Shown: positions 11,110 to 23,500 of the stretch, piece after piece
Layout of the letters: each line of letters starts with the position of its first letter
How positions within the stretch are numbered: the stretch's first letter is position 1
Origin: Cocos nucifera
Taxonomy: Eukaryota; Streptophyta; Magnoliopsida; Arecales; Arecaceae
DNA: 64,000 nucleotides
Direction: 5' to 3'
Assembly (NCBI GenBank): GCA_006176705.1
Contig: QRFJ01005305.1
Coordinates: 39,295-103,294, forward strand
Program-made: the position numbers and the translations under genes
Notes under the pieces: generated by a model
What the model was told of the DNA's origin: nothing
Databases searched by the model: none
What the model saw: only the letters and a program-made list of their open reading frames with translations

Positions 11110-11246
11110 AATGTTAATGTCATAAGATGTATCCAAATGGAAATAAGATAAAATCTCTCAAATAAGATGAAAACAAGATAAAATCTCTAATCTCTCAATT
11201 ATTCAAAATCCCACAATTTCTAAATTCTCTACCAAAAGTGCGGAAT
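11110..11246 (-). repeat. Inverted LTR fragment inside element 1
   Basis: The reverse complement of this stretch reads like the first part of the element's own LTR (AAATTCCGCACTT, then TGAATAATTGAGAGATT and GAGATTTTATCTT). It lies exactly between the gag remnant and integrase, replacing protease to RNase H. Confidence 0.75.
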
Positions 11247-11955
11247 TTCTTTCATCCTCAGACAAATGGTCAAACAAAGGTTGTAAACTGTAGCCTTAGT
11301 AATTTGCTTAGGTGTCTAGTTGGTGATAAATCTGGTACATGGGATTTGTCATTGCCTACGATAGAATTTGCCTATAACAGCTCAATGAATCGATTTACTG
11401 GCAAGAGCCTTTTTGAAATTGTTCATGGCATTAATCCTTGTCAATCCATTAATCTTATTCTCTTACCTATGGATAAACGCATTTCTTAGCCTGTCACTTC
11501 TTTTGCTCAACATATTCATAACATTCATACCGATATTCGGCGAAAGATTGCTACGAGCATAGAAAAATATAAACTTGCTGCTGATACTCACCACAGAAAT
11601 GTAAAGTTTAATGAAGATGACTATATGATGGCTTATATTCATCCAAAACGTTATCCAAACATTCATTCAAGAAATTACATGCTTAAGCTACTGGTCCCTT
11701 TTACATCCCTTGTAAACTTAGACCTAATACTTATTATTTAGAATTACCTTTTGATTTGAAATCTAGTCCAATTTTCAATATTGAGGACTTGTTTCCTTAT
11801 CGAGGCACATTTAAGCCTCCTACTATGTATGCAAGTGTTCTTACTAGTTGCACTACTTCCATCATCATCGCCAGACCACATTGAGCGCATTAACGAGATT
11901 ATTTCTTCTACTCATGGTGGATTTCAAATATTTTTGGCTAGGTGGCAAGACAACA
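11238..11955 (+). pseudogene. gypsy integrase C-terminal half and chromodomain start
   Basis: Reads FHPQTNGQTKVVNCSLSNLL, then GTWDLSLPTIEFAYNSSMNR and FTGKSLFEIVHG, typical of the end of the integrase core. The GPFXXY-like region and a chromodomain start (ERINEIISSTHGGFQIFLA, then RWQDNK) follow in changed frames. The sequence breaks in mid chromodomain at the nested LTR (11959). Its continuation is found at 16415. Confidence 0.8.
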
Positions 11956-12602
11956 AAATGTCACATCCCAAATCCAGGACATAACATAGCCATGCTACCA
12001 AAGGATACCGTCCTTGATAACACGAAGCCTATCAATCATAATCAACTAAAATCCATCATAATTAAAATATAAATAAAAATTTAATTCTATCATTCATCAA
12101 ATAATTAAACCAAGATTGGTTCAAAGCATCTAAATCCAATATCAAATATCAAACCCATTTTTTAAAATTTAGAAATAATTATCTACAAGTCCATGATCAT
12201 CAAATAAACTAAGTTTAGCTACAAAATTTTCAAGCCTGCTAAGCAGATCCCCAAGCCTGAATTCTTCATTGGTCCTGACTTATTCTTCTGTAATAGAAAA
12301 ATAAAAATAAAAAGGATATGAGCTACACTAGTTCAGTAAGTAAAACCTACACTTTCTTACTGGATCAAGCATAAGTTTTTCCATAATAATGTAATATTTA
12401 GAAAATAATAAATATTATAAAATTAAAGCATTTCATAGATCATATAATAAAGTCATAAAAATAATCATATATGCATAAATCATGAAATTTTCGAAACATG
12501 ATTCATAAATAATTCTTGTCATGTTTATGTCATGTTTTAAAATCTTGCTCACAGATATTCATGCTATGGTCACCTTATACTCGTGATAGGGCCATAATCA
12601 TA

Positions 12603-12738
12603 TCATTATAACCCACTAGCGAGGGCCACATGTCGAGCTACTATAACCCATTGGCGGGGGCTATATGTCGAGCTACTATAACCCGCTGGCAAGGGTCGTG
12701 TGCTGAGCTACTGTAACTCGCTGGCGAGGGCCGTGCAT
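12603..12738. repeat. 35-bp tandem repeat in LTR, about 4 units
   Basis: Units of the form TATAACCCACTGGCGAGGGC followed by CACATGTCGAGCTAC, four imperfect copies. Similar arrays are common in long gypsy LTRs. Confidence 0.85.
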
Positions 12739-13680
12739 AGCTTTCTGAGAGCCTTTGAAATCTTTATCTTTTTCTTAAAATATATATATACATAGATGGA
12801 AAAACAATAAAATTCATGCTTCATAAACATGTCATTTTCATAAAATATATTCATAGAATTAATGGTCATAATAAAACATGCTTTGCCATATCTCATATGC
12901 TGATCCTTATTTTATGAAAAACATGATTTCATCAATAACAACTCATTTGCATGACAAGCATGATAATTTGAAAGTAAATGAGCGTAAAATTTCACTTACC
13001 TTATTCATCCTAGATCTTCATACTTCATAAGTAATCCTATTTAAAATATCAAAAACATGATTAATTTCTATTTGATGAATATAATAAGATTAAATTATAA
13101 GAAAAGAAGACTCTTGATCGAATGTGTCAGACCGTCCAGGCACCAGGGCAATTCAGGGTCTTTTAGCTAAGGGTCAGATCTAAGCAACTTGATCAAAAAA
13201 TCATGAAGTATAGATTGGATTAAGGTCAAGTTCAATCAACATGATTCATCAATAGCGGATTTCAAAGATACTTGACATGGCCAGATGAGGTGACGTATGG
13301 CATGGATATCAAAGCGACTTCCGTTCATCTCGTTGGATTTAACATGGATCCCTAAAAGAGAAGACAAATCGATACTAGAGTCCCTAGATCTTTTTAGAGA
13401 GAAATAGGTGAGAGAGAAAGTAAAGAGAACCTTTGTATCCTTTAGAAGAGGCAATCATGATCGAGATCATCAAGGATCATGTCGGGATGACTCAACAGAG
13501 ATTAACTATGATCAGATGCTATGAATTTCTGACAAGGGCCGGATTCGGATCCGTCCTATTGCATGGATTTCAAAGCGATTCCAGATCTTTTTGAAAAGAT
13601 CATCTCAAGTTTATGGTGGGGTCCATGGGTCATATAAAGAGAGGGAGTAGAAAGAGAAATCCTAGAGAGAGGAGAGATAA

Positions 13681-13765
13681 AACCCTTTTTCTTTCTTTTT
13701 CTTTTCTTTTCTTTTCCTTTTTCTTTTCTTTTCTTTTCTTCTTTCTTCTTCTTCTTTCTTTGCTT
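13681..13765. repeat. Polypyrimidine (CTTTT)n tract
   Basis: Long C/T run of TTTTCTTTTC-type units grading into CTT triplets, within the nested LTR. It produces the Lys/Arg/Glu-rich shadow ORFs seen on both strands. Confidence 0.9.
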
Positions 13766-14258
13766 GGCCAAACATGGGATGGCATTGGGGCTGGTGGTTC
13801 GTGCTCCGATGGGGTGCAGCAACACAACCAAAGGTTCGATAGCGAGTGGCCAATGGCAAACAGCGGTGGACGGCCAGCGGTGAGGGTTGAACGGTGGAAA
13901 AATCAAAAAAAAAAATTTAGAAAATAGGAGATTTTCATGGGGCTTTTCCAGTGAATTTGACGACTGATAGACGTGTATAACAGCATAGGAAGAAGAGGAA
14001 GAAAGAGAGGAAGAGGGGCTGGGGCTTACGTTGGGCTCCAATGTCTTCTTCGGCGACATCTTTAGGCAGACACGATGAAAGTATCCGCAGCTTCAACAAA
14101 AGAAAAGATAGCGAAGGAAGAGGGAGAAGGCCGGTGCTTGCGTGGTTTACTTTGGAAGGGGAAGAACTTTATAGAGGATCTCCTAAGATTTTGAAAGCCC
14201 TAGGAGTCCTTATCTTGGTCGGACACAGGGAGAAGACTCCCATTCATCTCAAGCTTCT

Positions 14259-14289
<31 letters not shown>

Positions 14290-14346
14290 TTGTGGGCCAA
14301 GTGGGCTATTTCATGGTGGGCTATTCCAATAGGACCGGTTATTACA

Positions 14347-14880
14347 TTCTACCCCCTTTAAAAAAAAAATTCATCCTTGAAACTTGGCGTACCTTTGTTT
14401 TCAAATAAGTAAGGATACTTTATCTTTTAAGTTCCTAAGTAGCCTCTCTCTCTTCATGATTGCTCCATTAGATCTTTACGTAAGAAATTATGCGCCATCT
14501 TAGAACTTGCTCTTTACGATCAACAATTCGAATAGGAAACTCTTCATAAGATAAGTCTTCATGAACTTGTAATAGCTCATACTCCACATTATTCGGATCA
14601 AGAACAAACTCCTCAACAAGGAAACATGAAAGACATTATGCACTTTAGACAATTTTGATGACAAGGCTAGTTTGTAAGAAACATCTCTACTTTGCCCAAG
14701 ACTTCAAAAGGCCTAACATAGCATGGATTTAACTTGCCATGCCTCCCAAATCTCATGACACATTTGTATCCGCAAGATAACGAATTCCTTTGATCTCTTA
14801 ATCTTTGCTTAAAATACCATAATTCCTTGCCCATGAAATTATTTGCTCTTGATTAATTTCATATGAAAATCATAATCGAC
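14347..14880 (-). pseudogene. gypsy pol C-terminus (nested Tekay-like element)
   Basis: Read on the minus strand, blocks resemble the end of a Tekay-type polyprotein: RFGRHGKLNPCYVRPFEVLG (integrase GPF/Y region), then chromodomain-like pieces SNCRSSKM and REATWELEE-like remnants (REGYLGT, KYPYLFENKGTPSFKDEFF), ending at the polypurine tract beside the LTR. Stops are frequent. Upstream pol is not recognisable. Confidence 0.7.
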
Positions 14881-16414
14881 CCTACCTATTTTTAATACAA
14901 ATAGAAGTCTTGAGCATTAGATGCTCCCCATATTTTACAACCTTCTTTATCCTTTTAACCTCTTATATGATGCAACAATTAAACTCATTGTAGAAAATCC
15001 TTAAATCCATTCAAACAAATGGAGTAAAAATGTCAAAGCTAAGAAAAGGATATCTATACCCAAAATATTCTACATCCAAGCTCTACCAAGGAATATCAAT
15101 CCACTAATCTTAAACTTAAGATGCTCAAAATTCTTCTGATCATTACTAATAATAAGAGAATCAATCACCGAAGATAGTACTACAACATCAAGATGAGCCC
15201 AAAGATCAACAAGTTTGTCCTTTCATTTGTCAATAACGATCTCTTTTACTAACAATCAAGTCTCTATTCATAACACTTGTTCTTAACTAATTTTAATATA
15301 ATTCAACCACCATACTTCTATTGCATACTTTGATCTGAACCCATCAAATCCTCTAGGGCTACTGCATGAATTCTAACAAGAATATTATTTTTCATCAAAA
15401 TCTCAAAAGATCCAACCTTTCAAATTTTTGATGGATTTTAAACAAAACTATCAAGTTTTCTTATCTTTTACCATGTCTCAAGCACATCACATCAAAATTA
15501 AATCTTAATCCACTTCCATATTTGAAGCCCTTGTATAAGCTTCATGGCTTATCTAAAACCTCATAAATCTAAAACTAACTAGAGTGAGTTAACCATAGAT
15601 TCACCTAACAATCAATTAGACAACTACAACCAACAATTCTTTGTAAAAAGATTAACTCCAATTCCCACAAATTAGAAGATCTCAAGTCAACATTCTTATG
15701 AATAGAATCAACTTGGTTATTTCTCTTAAAGCTTCATTGCGACCCTTAGCATCCATCAATAAATCGACATGAAATCTTATTCCTTACATGTTAAAACTCA
15801 TTTAAGTCTTCAAAAAAAAAATTTAACAATAGCAAGATACCTTAGATTAGCTTAGAAACCTAAACTTTTACTTGAAATAATCAATACACCTCACTATCTC
15901 CAGCAAACAAAAGAAAGAGTATTCCAATCCATAGATAGTAATAGAAATAATCAAAGATTTCACCAAAATGTATATATCATGTTCTCACAATAAAATCCAA
16001 TTCACCAATAGAACCAAATATATTTTTTATTTACATGCGAATTTCATACATGATCTTTTTGTAGGTTCAACACTCAAACAATATTCCTCTCCGTCCGATG
16101 CAATTCTTTCTTAGGCCACATCCAAAACAACAACTTTTTTTCCAAAATTATTATGATCAAATAACCAACATCAAAAAGTCATCAAGATCTTCATCCATAT
16201 TGAGTTTAGAGTTTCCAAAATCATCTAAATAATAACGGAATAGACATACACAACACAACATAACCTATCAGTATAACGTCGGATATTCAAAGGTTAGCTT
16301 CTCTTAAACTTAGGTCACCCTCCTTATTGAAATCAAGACATAACTCATCAATTCTGTTATACATATTGCATGCCACTTATGCATAAATTTCATCATAATA
16401 CCTATTGATCAAAT
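14881..16414. other. Unassigned interior of nested insertion
   Basis: About 1.5 kb of AT-rich DNA between the Tekay-like pol end and the point where element 1 resumes. No ORF, domain, LTR pair or splice-bounded exon was recognised on either strand. A right-hand LTR of the nested element was not found, so the insertion is truncated or rearranged. Confidence 0.4.
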
Positions 16415-16518
16415 ACTACTTAGGTTCATAAGAATGAGTTACACTGCATTGATCCAGATCTCCTAAAGGCCTACCGCAATTTCTCGCTAGAGGCAAGTTC
16501 TTTCCAACCAGGAGGAAA
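16415..16518 (+). pseudogene. Resumed chromodomain/pol tail of gypsy element 1
   Basis: AATACTACTTAGG to GATCCAGATCTCC and AGTTCTTTCCAACCAGGAGG matches position by position the pol end of element 2 (33740-33838), directly before the 3' LTR. The GGAGGAAA at its end is the polypurine tract. Confidence 0.8.
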
Positions 16519-16969
16519 TGATAGAATCAGAAATTCCGCACTTATTTTAGGTGAAGATGTCGTAATTTAGAAATTATGAGATTTTGAATAATTGAGAAAA
16601 TTTATCTTGTTTTCATCTTAGAGAGATTTTATCTTGTTTCCATCTTATTTGAGAGATTTTATCTTGCTTCTATATTGAGAGGATCTTGTTTCCATCTTAG
16701 AGAGATTTTATCTTGTTTCTATTTTATTTGAGAGATTTTATCTTGTTTCCATATTGAGACAGATGATTTTTACTTTTCTTAGAATGTGATTTCATTTTCC
16801 ATCTTATTTGAGAGTCTATTTAAAGGCTCCTATTGTATTGAAGGAGCAGCTTGGAAATGATAAATCGAAGACCCTAAAGTGGGTTATTTTTCTCTCTTGA
16901 TTTCTTTGTTTTCCTTTCATTTTATCTCCCTTTCCTGTTTGCTATCTTGAGTTTCTTGGTGCCGAATCA
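16519..16969 (+). repeat. 3' LTR of gypsy element 1
   Basis: Starts TGATAGAATCAG, ends CGAATCA and is followed by ATTAG. It carries the same internal GAGAGATTTTATCTTGTTTC tandem units as the 5' LTR. Confidence 0.88.
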
Positions 16970-17094
16970 ATTAGGCCCAGATATTCAACATTCAAAGTGA
17001 AACATTAAGGAGAAAATATCAACTTGGGTGACAAGTCACAAATTATGATGACTATGAATACCTGACGTATATTAAGTCATCTCTGTTTAAGTGG

Positions 17095-17535
17095 TCAACA
17101 TTTCTCCACAAACCTCCATGAACGTTTCATTTTATTTGACCATCGAAACCCATATCGTAAAAATCCCTTAAGCCATTCGATTTTGTTTGCAACTTCCTCC
17201 AGTTCTATGATGGATGATTCTATAGTATCAGGACGCCTTCTAGAAGTCACATAGTTGCTTTCACTGATCCATATCTTCCCAATAGAATCTAAAGAATTAA
17301 GTTGACCTTTCCTGGATGATGTCTTTACAGGTGCATCTTTGGATGAAGTCACACAATTGCTTTCACTAATTTGAATCTTCTCAGAATCAGAAGAACTTGT
17401 GCAATCTTTCCTACATGATGCTTTTATCAATACCTGTGGAACATCTTCTCTCGTTATTCAAAACGAATTCCTCATCCAGAAAGTCAGGTTTTTCTTCTCT
17501 CTTCAAGTCCACACTGGTACCAATTCTTTCCACAC
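17095..17535 (-). CDS. Agenet gene, terminal exon (frameshifted)
   Basis: Acceptor TAATGTAG/GTGTGG at 17535. The frame VERIGTSVDLKREEKPDFLD continues to STGIDK and then meets TAG. Removing one A from the AAAA run (complement of 17422-17425) would join it to the long open frame 17430-17095 (ASCRKDCTSSSDSEKIQISE onward to WSNKMKRSWRFVEKC and stop). Ser-rich imperfect repeats (ISESNCVTSS and ISESNYVTSR) lie in the middle. Confidence 0.7.
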
Positions 17536-20500
17536 CTACATTAGCAAAAGCAGAATATGGTTAGAATATGAAAAGAAAAAAAAAATGAAGAAGAAATACA
17601 CATGGAAGACCTTTATTTTCTTTACAACCAGATGTAGCATCTCTTGAACCGAAGGATGCAAGTACCCATCTAGAGTGGCAATGAGATAGCTGGGCAATTT
17701 GAAGAAATGGAATTGTGAAAATCACAAGATAAACTGGTGGAACTTAGTGCTGGAGTTTATTTTTATACACTTTCTTTATCTATGTTATGATTGATTAGAA
17801 AACTTATATTTGCACATTATGGAAAGACAAAGTAATTCATTGTTTAAAACACCTGCAACACAAAGAAATAAAGAACACGATCAATTGCCACTCTAACAAA
17901 TTTAAACATATTACTTGTGTAATCCTCCATCGAAATTGCATCTTCACAAACCAAGCCTCATGTTTGGCAAGTAAAATACTAGCAGAAATAATGAAGGATA
18001 AATCAATTTGAGATTACAGTTTTAATAAGCAACAGTTAAAATGCAAGCATACAGTTTTAATAAGTATCAGTCAAACAACAAGATTATGCATGGAAATCCA
18101 CTAATGGAAATTCAAAGCCAAATATGAACAACCACAAAAAGAAAAACTTATCTATATTATATTACAGCCAGGATGATTATGTCTGAACATGTGGTACTCT
18201 CAAAATATGCCTATTATACATACTTATTAGTTTACATATTTGGGCTATTGCCCTTATTACAAGATGCTTTACATTTTTATGGTGGCTTTCCAAACTACCA
18301 AACTACCATGATTTCCAAACTACTAAACTACCATGATATCACAATATAGAAACCACAATTGTACTCCAAACTACCAACAGATCAAGATTTGTTCTGAATT
18401 CTCTTTAAAGTAAATAGTTCCATCCATAGTTTATTCCAATAGTGAGCGGGTGGTCTGATATAAAAGCTGGAAAGTGAATATCAAGAAAAATTAGCCCCGA
18501 GGAATCTTCAATAAGAACTGGATATTATAAAATGAAAGAATCTCTCATTTTGAACTTTGCAATTATAAAAACTTAGAAATTCAAAAACAAATAACATAAT
18601 GGCTTAGTGCACCAAGACTGAGATAGAAAAGAAATATTTAATTTTAAAACAGGGCGAATGCACTAGGAAGCAGTTGTGGGAGCAAACGAAAGGTATAGTT
18701 ATGCAGGTGAGGCAAAGTTTTTCCGTCAACTCAATATGAAGCATCCCTCTATTGCATATTATGCCCTTGTTAATAGCAAGAGAGATTCTGAAGTAAGAGC
18801 CATGTCCACTTGGTAAAACATTCTGGCTGCCAACTTCCAAGAGCTGAAAATTTATTTAACATGCCAGTGTTAATAAGGGTAGGCATGATATGCCCATCAT
18901 GCATCGCCAAGCAGGTACTAGACACTTGGCTTGCATTACATTGAAAGATATACAAGTAAATCAAAAGCCTACTGCACTAGGATTCGCTAATCTTTCAATA
19001 TTTTTCCTACATGACAAATTTAACGAGCCTAGTTTATCTGCAGTGCATAGTTTTAAGGTGTTCCAAGTACAAATCACGTTGATTTAACACCAGAACACAT
19101 TTATATGTATCTTCAAACCAATAAATATAAAAGCTCGTAACGTGCAGCTATGTCTAAAAGATTAAGAACACGTTGTAGCTGATGCCTTCTGGTACCATGA
19201 AAAGCCTATATAGTGTTGTTGCTGTGGAAAGTTCACATACAATGTTACCTTCATTTCTAGGCTTCATGTTAAAGAAAAGAACAAGCTTACCTACTGCCAT
19301 CAATCCGCAGACTGGATTTCCATAAGGAACAAAAAATTTTTTAAAAAAAATCAATCTAGAAATGGTTTAGAATACAATATGGCTTTTCATGACTATATTA
19401 CATGGGTTTGGCTGCGTCCAAAGTTGGATTCATCTAATTCTCATGTTTTAGGATATTGTAAATCAGCCAAAAACAATCCAAAATCTGGATGTAGGTAACT
19501 AGACACGTAGTTTGAGTGCCATGACATGATGACGGTTTGATCACATTTCCTTTAAGTCCTAGACATAAATTTCATGTATACCTATTACTATTTTGTATAG
19601 CCCATATGCCATCCAATGAACAACTAGATTAAATATCAAGAGCAGAGTAGTAGAAACACCTGGGGTTCAAGCAAGAGATTAGCGAGTGATAACTTGGGAC
19701 AAACAAATAGCGATAAATGTTACAGATATCGTCGAAAATATGCTGTAAATGATTGTCATTGGAACATTGGTGCATGCTTTGGTTGTGGTCAGAAAGGCCA
19801 CAAAATAGCAAAATGTCCGCAAAAGAGAAAAGTATCTGCTGCTCAGACAGCTCGATAAAACAAGGATAGAAGTCTGAAAGCTGGACCCAAGGAATGGTTT
19901 ATGCTCTCACAGAATAAGATGCACTTCTATGCAATGGTGACAGGTATTGATCCAATTCCAATATTTATTCTTATATGCGGTCTGATTCAAGTGCTGCTCA
20001 CACCCACTGCTTTTGTTAGACGGCTTACTATGTTGGGGGTCTCTGAAAGCTAAGTTATGCATTGAATCTTCGGTAGGGGGCATGTTGAGTAATGATTATA
20101 TAGATAAGACTTGTATGTTCAGAAGAGGAGATAGGAAAACAAAAATGTTTACATATCAAACAATGTTAGTGATGCATGATTTCAGATTTTATAGCAGGAT
20201 TGATTAAGTGACTGCCTAACATTCATTAATTGATTGTCATGAGAAGAATATGGACTTTCAAAATTTCAGAAGTGTTTATAAGGCTTTTGATTGGGATCAC
20301 TAAGTGTTTATAAGGATTAATATATAGGAATATATGTTGTGTAAGTAGGAAACTTTAAAAATCCAGATTTGACATAGGCGTGTTGGTAAGTTTAGATCAA
20401 AGTTGCACGGCAAAAGCATGATGAACTGAATTATTTTGAAAATGGACAGAAACACTAACCTTGATTTGAAAAGTACTTGATTTGGTGGCCTTTACAGAGA

Positions 20501-23500
20501 AAAGCGAAGTTATTTAGTAATTGAAGAATCGAATCAGATAGAAATATCCCTAGCTCTTCAAAACTATAAGTACGAAAATTTTGAGCATGAAATTTCTTTT
20601 TAAGGGAGAACAATATATATCCAACCCATTTAAGCCTAATCAAAAACTGAGCCTGATCAGCTTAATCAGCCTAGATAGGAGAATCAAACCATGAAAAAAA
20701 TTGCCCTGCTCATCGCTTTCTCCTGTAAAGTCTGACACCAAGGACTCTGGCACTTCCCTCCAGCTCTATTTGAAGGAGCAACGCCTCCCTTCCACCACTC
20801 TATCGGAGATCTAACCCTCAAAGTGGTGATCACCGATGGTTGCTCAAGTTTTAACCAAACGACTTCCGCCGCCATCACGGCCTAAACACTATCGAAAACC
20901 AAGGTAAGGGCCTCTAAGCTTCAAATCGATCGTGTATCCCATCTTTTTTCTCCCTTAGATTTTGATTTCCAACCAACAAATCACCGGATGTTGTCAAGAA
21001 AAGGGATGCCCTGCTTGATTCCTCTGTTGATCCGGTCTTCTTCCTTCTTTTCAACCCATCCGCATCGCCCATGCTTGCTGATGAAGCTTTCAGCCAGTTC
21101 CCCAAGCTGATCGAGCTCCCTACTAGAGCCCCAACCACCAGCAAGCGACTGAAGCTAGGGAATCCACCCATCCCCCATTCAACTGGCCATGATCTGCCAT
21201 ACCACCCTGTACCATTTGATATGGGGCGTATTGTATCATATCGATATCATACCATATCGATACTCGATATGCTATCTCGTACCATACCAAACAATATACC
21301 AATAATGTAATAAGATGGTACCAACATGGGATCCGATATCGAGATTGCAAATCCTGCAGCTGCTCTTCTAATTTGTTTTTATGCCTTTGGTTGCTTGATG
21401 CCACCTGCCATGCATAGTGGCCGACTAACAGCTAGCGGTCACCAATCACAAGCTTCTCCCTTCCTCTATTGGAAAGTCTTTGTTCTTTCTCTTTTTTTCT
21501 CCTCTCTTCCTCAATCTCGTCTCTCTGTACATGGATTCTCTCTCTATTGTCTCCCTAAGGTTTGTTGGATCCAACAGAGGGCTGTCCTCGATGACCCTAA
21601 TCAACCCTAGTGGAGGAGCATCTTGATCCATGGCAGTTGAGCTGCATGCCAGCCTCCATTCTGGTCCTTGTTGGACACTAATAGATTTGATTACCCTCAA
21701 TTAAGGTCCGTTACCCCAATACTGGATCCTATATCTAAACCATCCTATTATAGTGTCGGTACACATTTCGAGATAGTACAAGACAACATACTAAATGCCG
21801 GTACAATATAAGACAGCATACCAATTCAAGACTGATATGATACAGTATACCTATAGCAGGAGGTACATGGTGGTATGGCAAACCATGCCCTCAATCTCTA
21901 TTGACTCATCTACATCCTAATCTAACCTTGATTAGATGAAATTACCTTGTTGGGACCGGTCTGGATGTCGAGAACTTCCGCTTAGCTAGCTCATTAAGGG
22001 TGCTGGAAATTGGGATTCTTATTTCTAAAATAATTGTTGTGGTGTAGGTAGGAGGATATCATTAGTCGCACATTGCTTGTAAGTCAAAAGAAACTCTAAC
22101 TTACATAGGATGAGACCTTCTCTCCCTAATGAGGCATTTTTTAAAGGGCAAAACCATTAGACCCCATGCCATGGTACCAAAGGCCGAAGCAGACGATATC
22201 TCATGCATGCGGGAGCGGAGACCAATCCACCCGAGCCACAAGCCCTTGACCGCAACATTGGCACCCACCATAGGACCGACATGCCTCCAACAGACTGTGG
22301 TGCACCTCTCGCAACCTTATCCAGAGTCCCCCTTAACTAGGAGGCTATATTATGGTGTAGATAGGAGGGCATCATTAGTTCTACATTGATTGTGAGTCAA
22401 GAGAAACTCTAGCTTATATGGGATGAGACCTTCTCTCTCCTTGTGAGGCATCCTTTAAAGGGCAAAATTGTGAGACCCCATGCCATATGCCATAGTGCCA
22501 GAGGCCTAAATGGATAATACCTCATGCATGCAGGAGTGGAGACCGACTTGCCGAGCCACGAGCCCTTGACTGCAAAAATAATCATGACTAAATTTCTAAT
22601 AAAAATATAATTTTAAATATTAGGTTTTAAGGGAAAATTTTGGAGTTAATTGGATTTGTCAATTGATTCTACTCACAAGTAACATAAATCTTTTTCTAGA
22701 TTTATTGGTAAATTATTAAATATTTTCTAAATCAAATTATTCATAATTTATGTATTTAATGCATAGTGTTTATTATTGAATGTCTTTCTATAATATTACA
22801 TGACCCATGATCAAACATATTGATTTCAATATGGATTATGCTCAGTTCATTTTCAATAACCGCATGGTTTTATGAATCTTTCAATTTGAAACATGAAATA
22901 TATTTTGGAATTTGATTTTGAGATGGATTAAGACTCATAGCCAGACTAGATATCAATATTCTGTCAGTGGAGGTTATCACTGGTATATTGATACTCTGCC
23001 AGTGGGAATTATATATTGGCACATCGATATCCTGCTTGTAGGAATTGTATATTGGTACATCAATACCTTAATATCCCACTAGTAGGGGTTATACATTGAT
23101 ACATCGATACCATGCTACTGGAGGTTATATGTTAATACTTTGACTATTTTTAAATTCATTGTTTGGCCCAGTCACAGGGTATAAATATGATTATAGTTCA
23201 TGGCTAACAAGATGAACTTGATGTTTTGAAAGAAATTGGACTCAATGAAAATTAGAATTTCAAAAGGATTGAAATCGCAAACATAATGTTTTAATAATGC
23301 TGCACGTCTGAACTTTAGTAAAATTAATATTATCTTATTGCTTTATTTATCTGGTTAAAATATTTCATTGCTACAGGAATGTCTAGCTTATTATTCGATG
23401 TCTTACAATTTTTACAAATCTTAAGAACTAAGATGGCATAGCTATATGCTTTAGGAAAGAGTGATTAGAAGAATTTTCATTCTTTATTTTAGAACAGGGT

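Larger units (their letters stand above)
11959..14346 (-). repeat. 2.39-kb LTR of a nested minus-strand Ty3/gypsy (Tekay-like) element
   Basis: On the minus strand it starts TGTAATAACCGG after a polypurine tract (complement of 14347-14360) and ends GGGATGTGACA at 11959, so it has TG...CA ends. It contains a 35-bp tandem array, a long polypyrimidine tract and a CT run. It follows the minus-strand pol end directly, so it is a 3' LTR. The long ORFs in it (for example 13556-14059) are low-complexity artefacts. Confidence 0.8.
9901..16969 (+). mobile_element. Ty3/gypsy chromodomain retrotransposon 1, degenerate, with nested insertion
   Basis: Seen: two LTRs (9901-10325 and 16519-16969) in the same orientation and a perfect 5-bp target duplication ATTAG (9896-9900 and 16970-16974). 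A degenerate initiator-Met-tRNA primer site directly follows the 5' LTR. The interior holds a gag remnant, an inverted LTR piece, integrase and the start of a chromodomain. The coding sequence is then interrupted by a minus-strand gypsy fragment (11959 to about 16414) and resumes for about 100 bases before the 3' LTR. Protease, reverse transcriptase and RNase H are absent. The coding remnants align block by block with gypsy element 2 at 24.3-34.2 kb. Confidence 0.88.

Noticed and set aside
13556..14059. Minus-strand ORF of 167 codons rich in Lys, Arg, Pro and Ser
   Set aside because: It lies wholly inside a gypsy LTR and owes its length to the polypyrimidine tract at 13681-13765.
18604..18964. 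Two overlapping minus-strand ORFs considered as Agenet exons
   Set aside because: No acceptor and donor pair in a compatible phase and no resemblance to the C-terminal linker.
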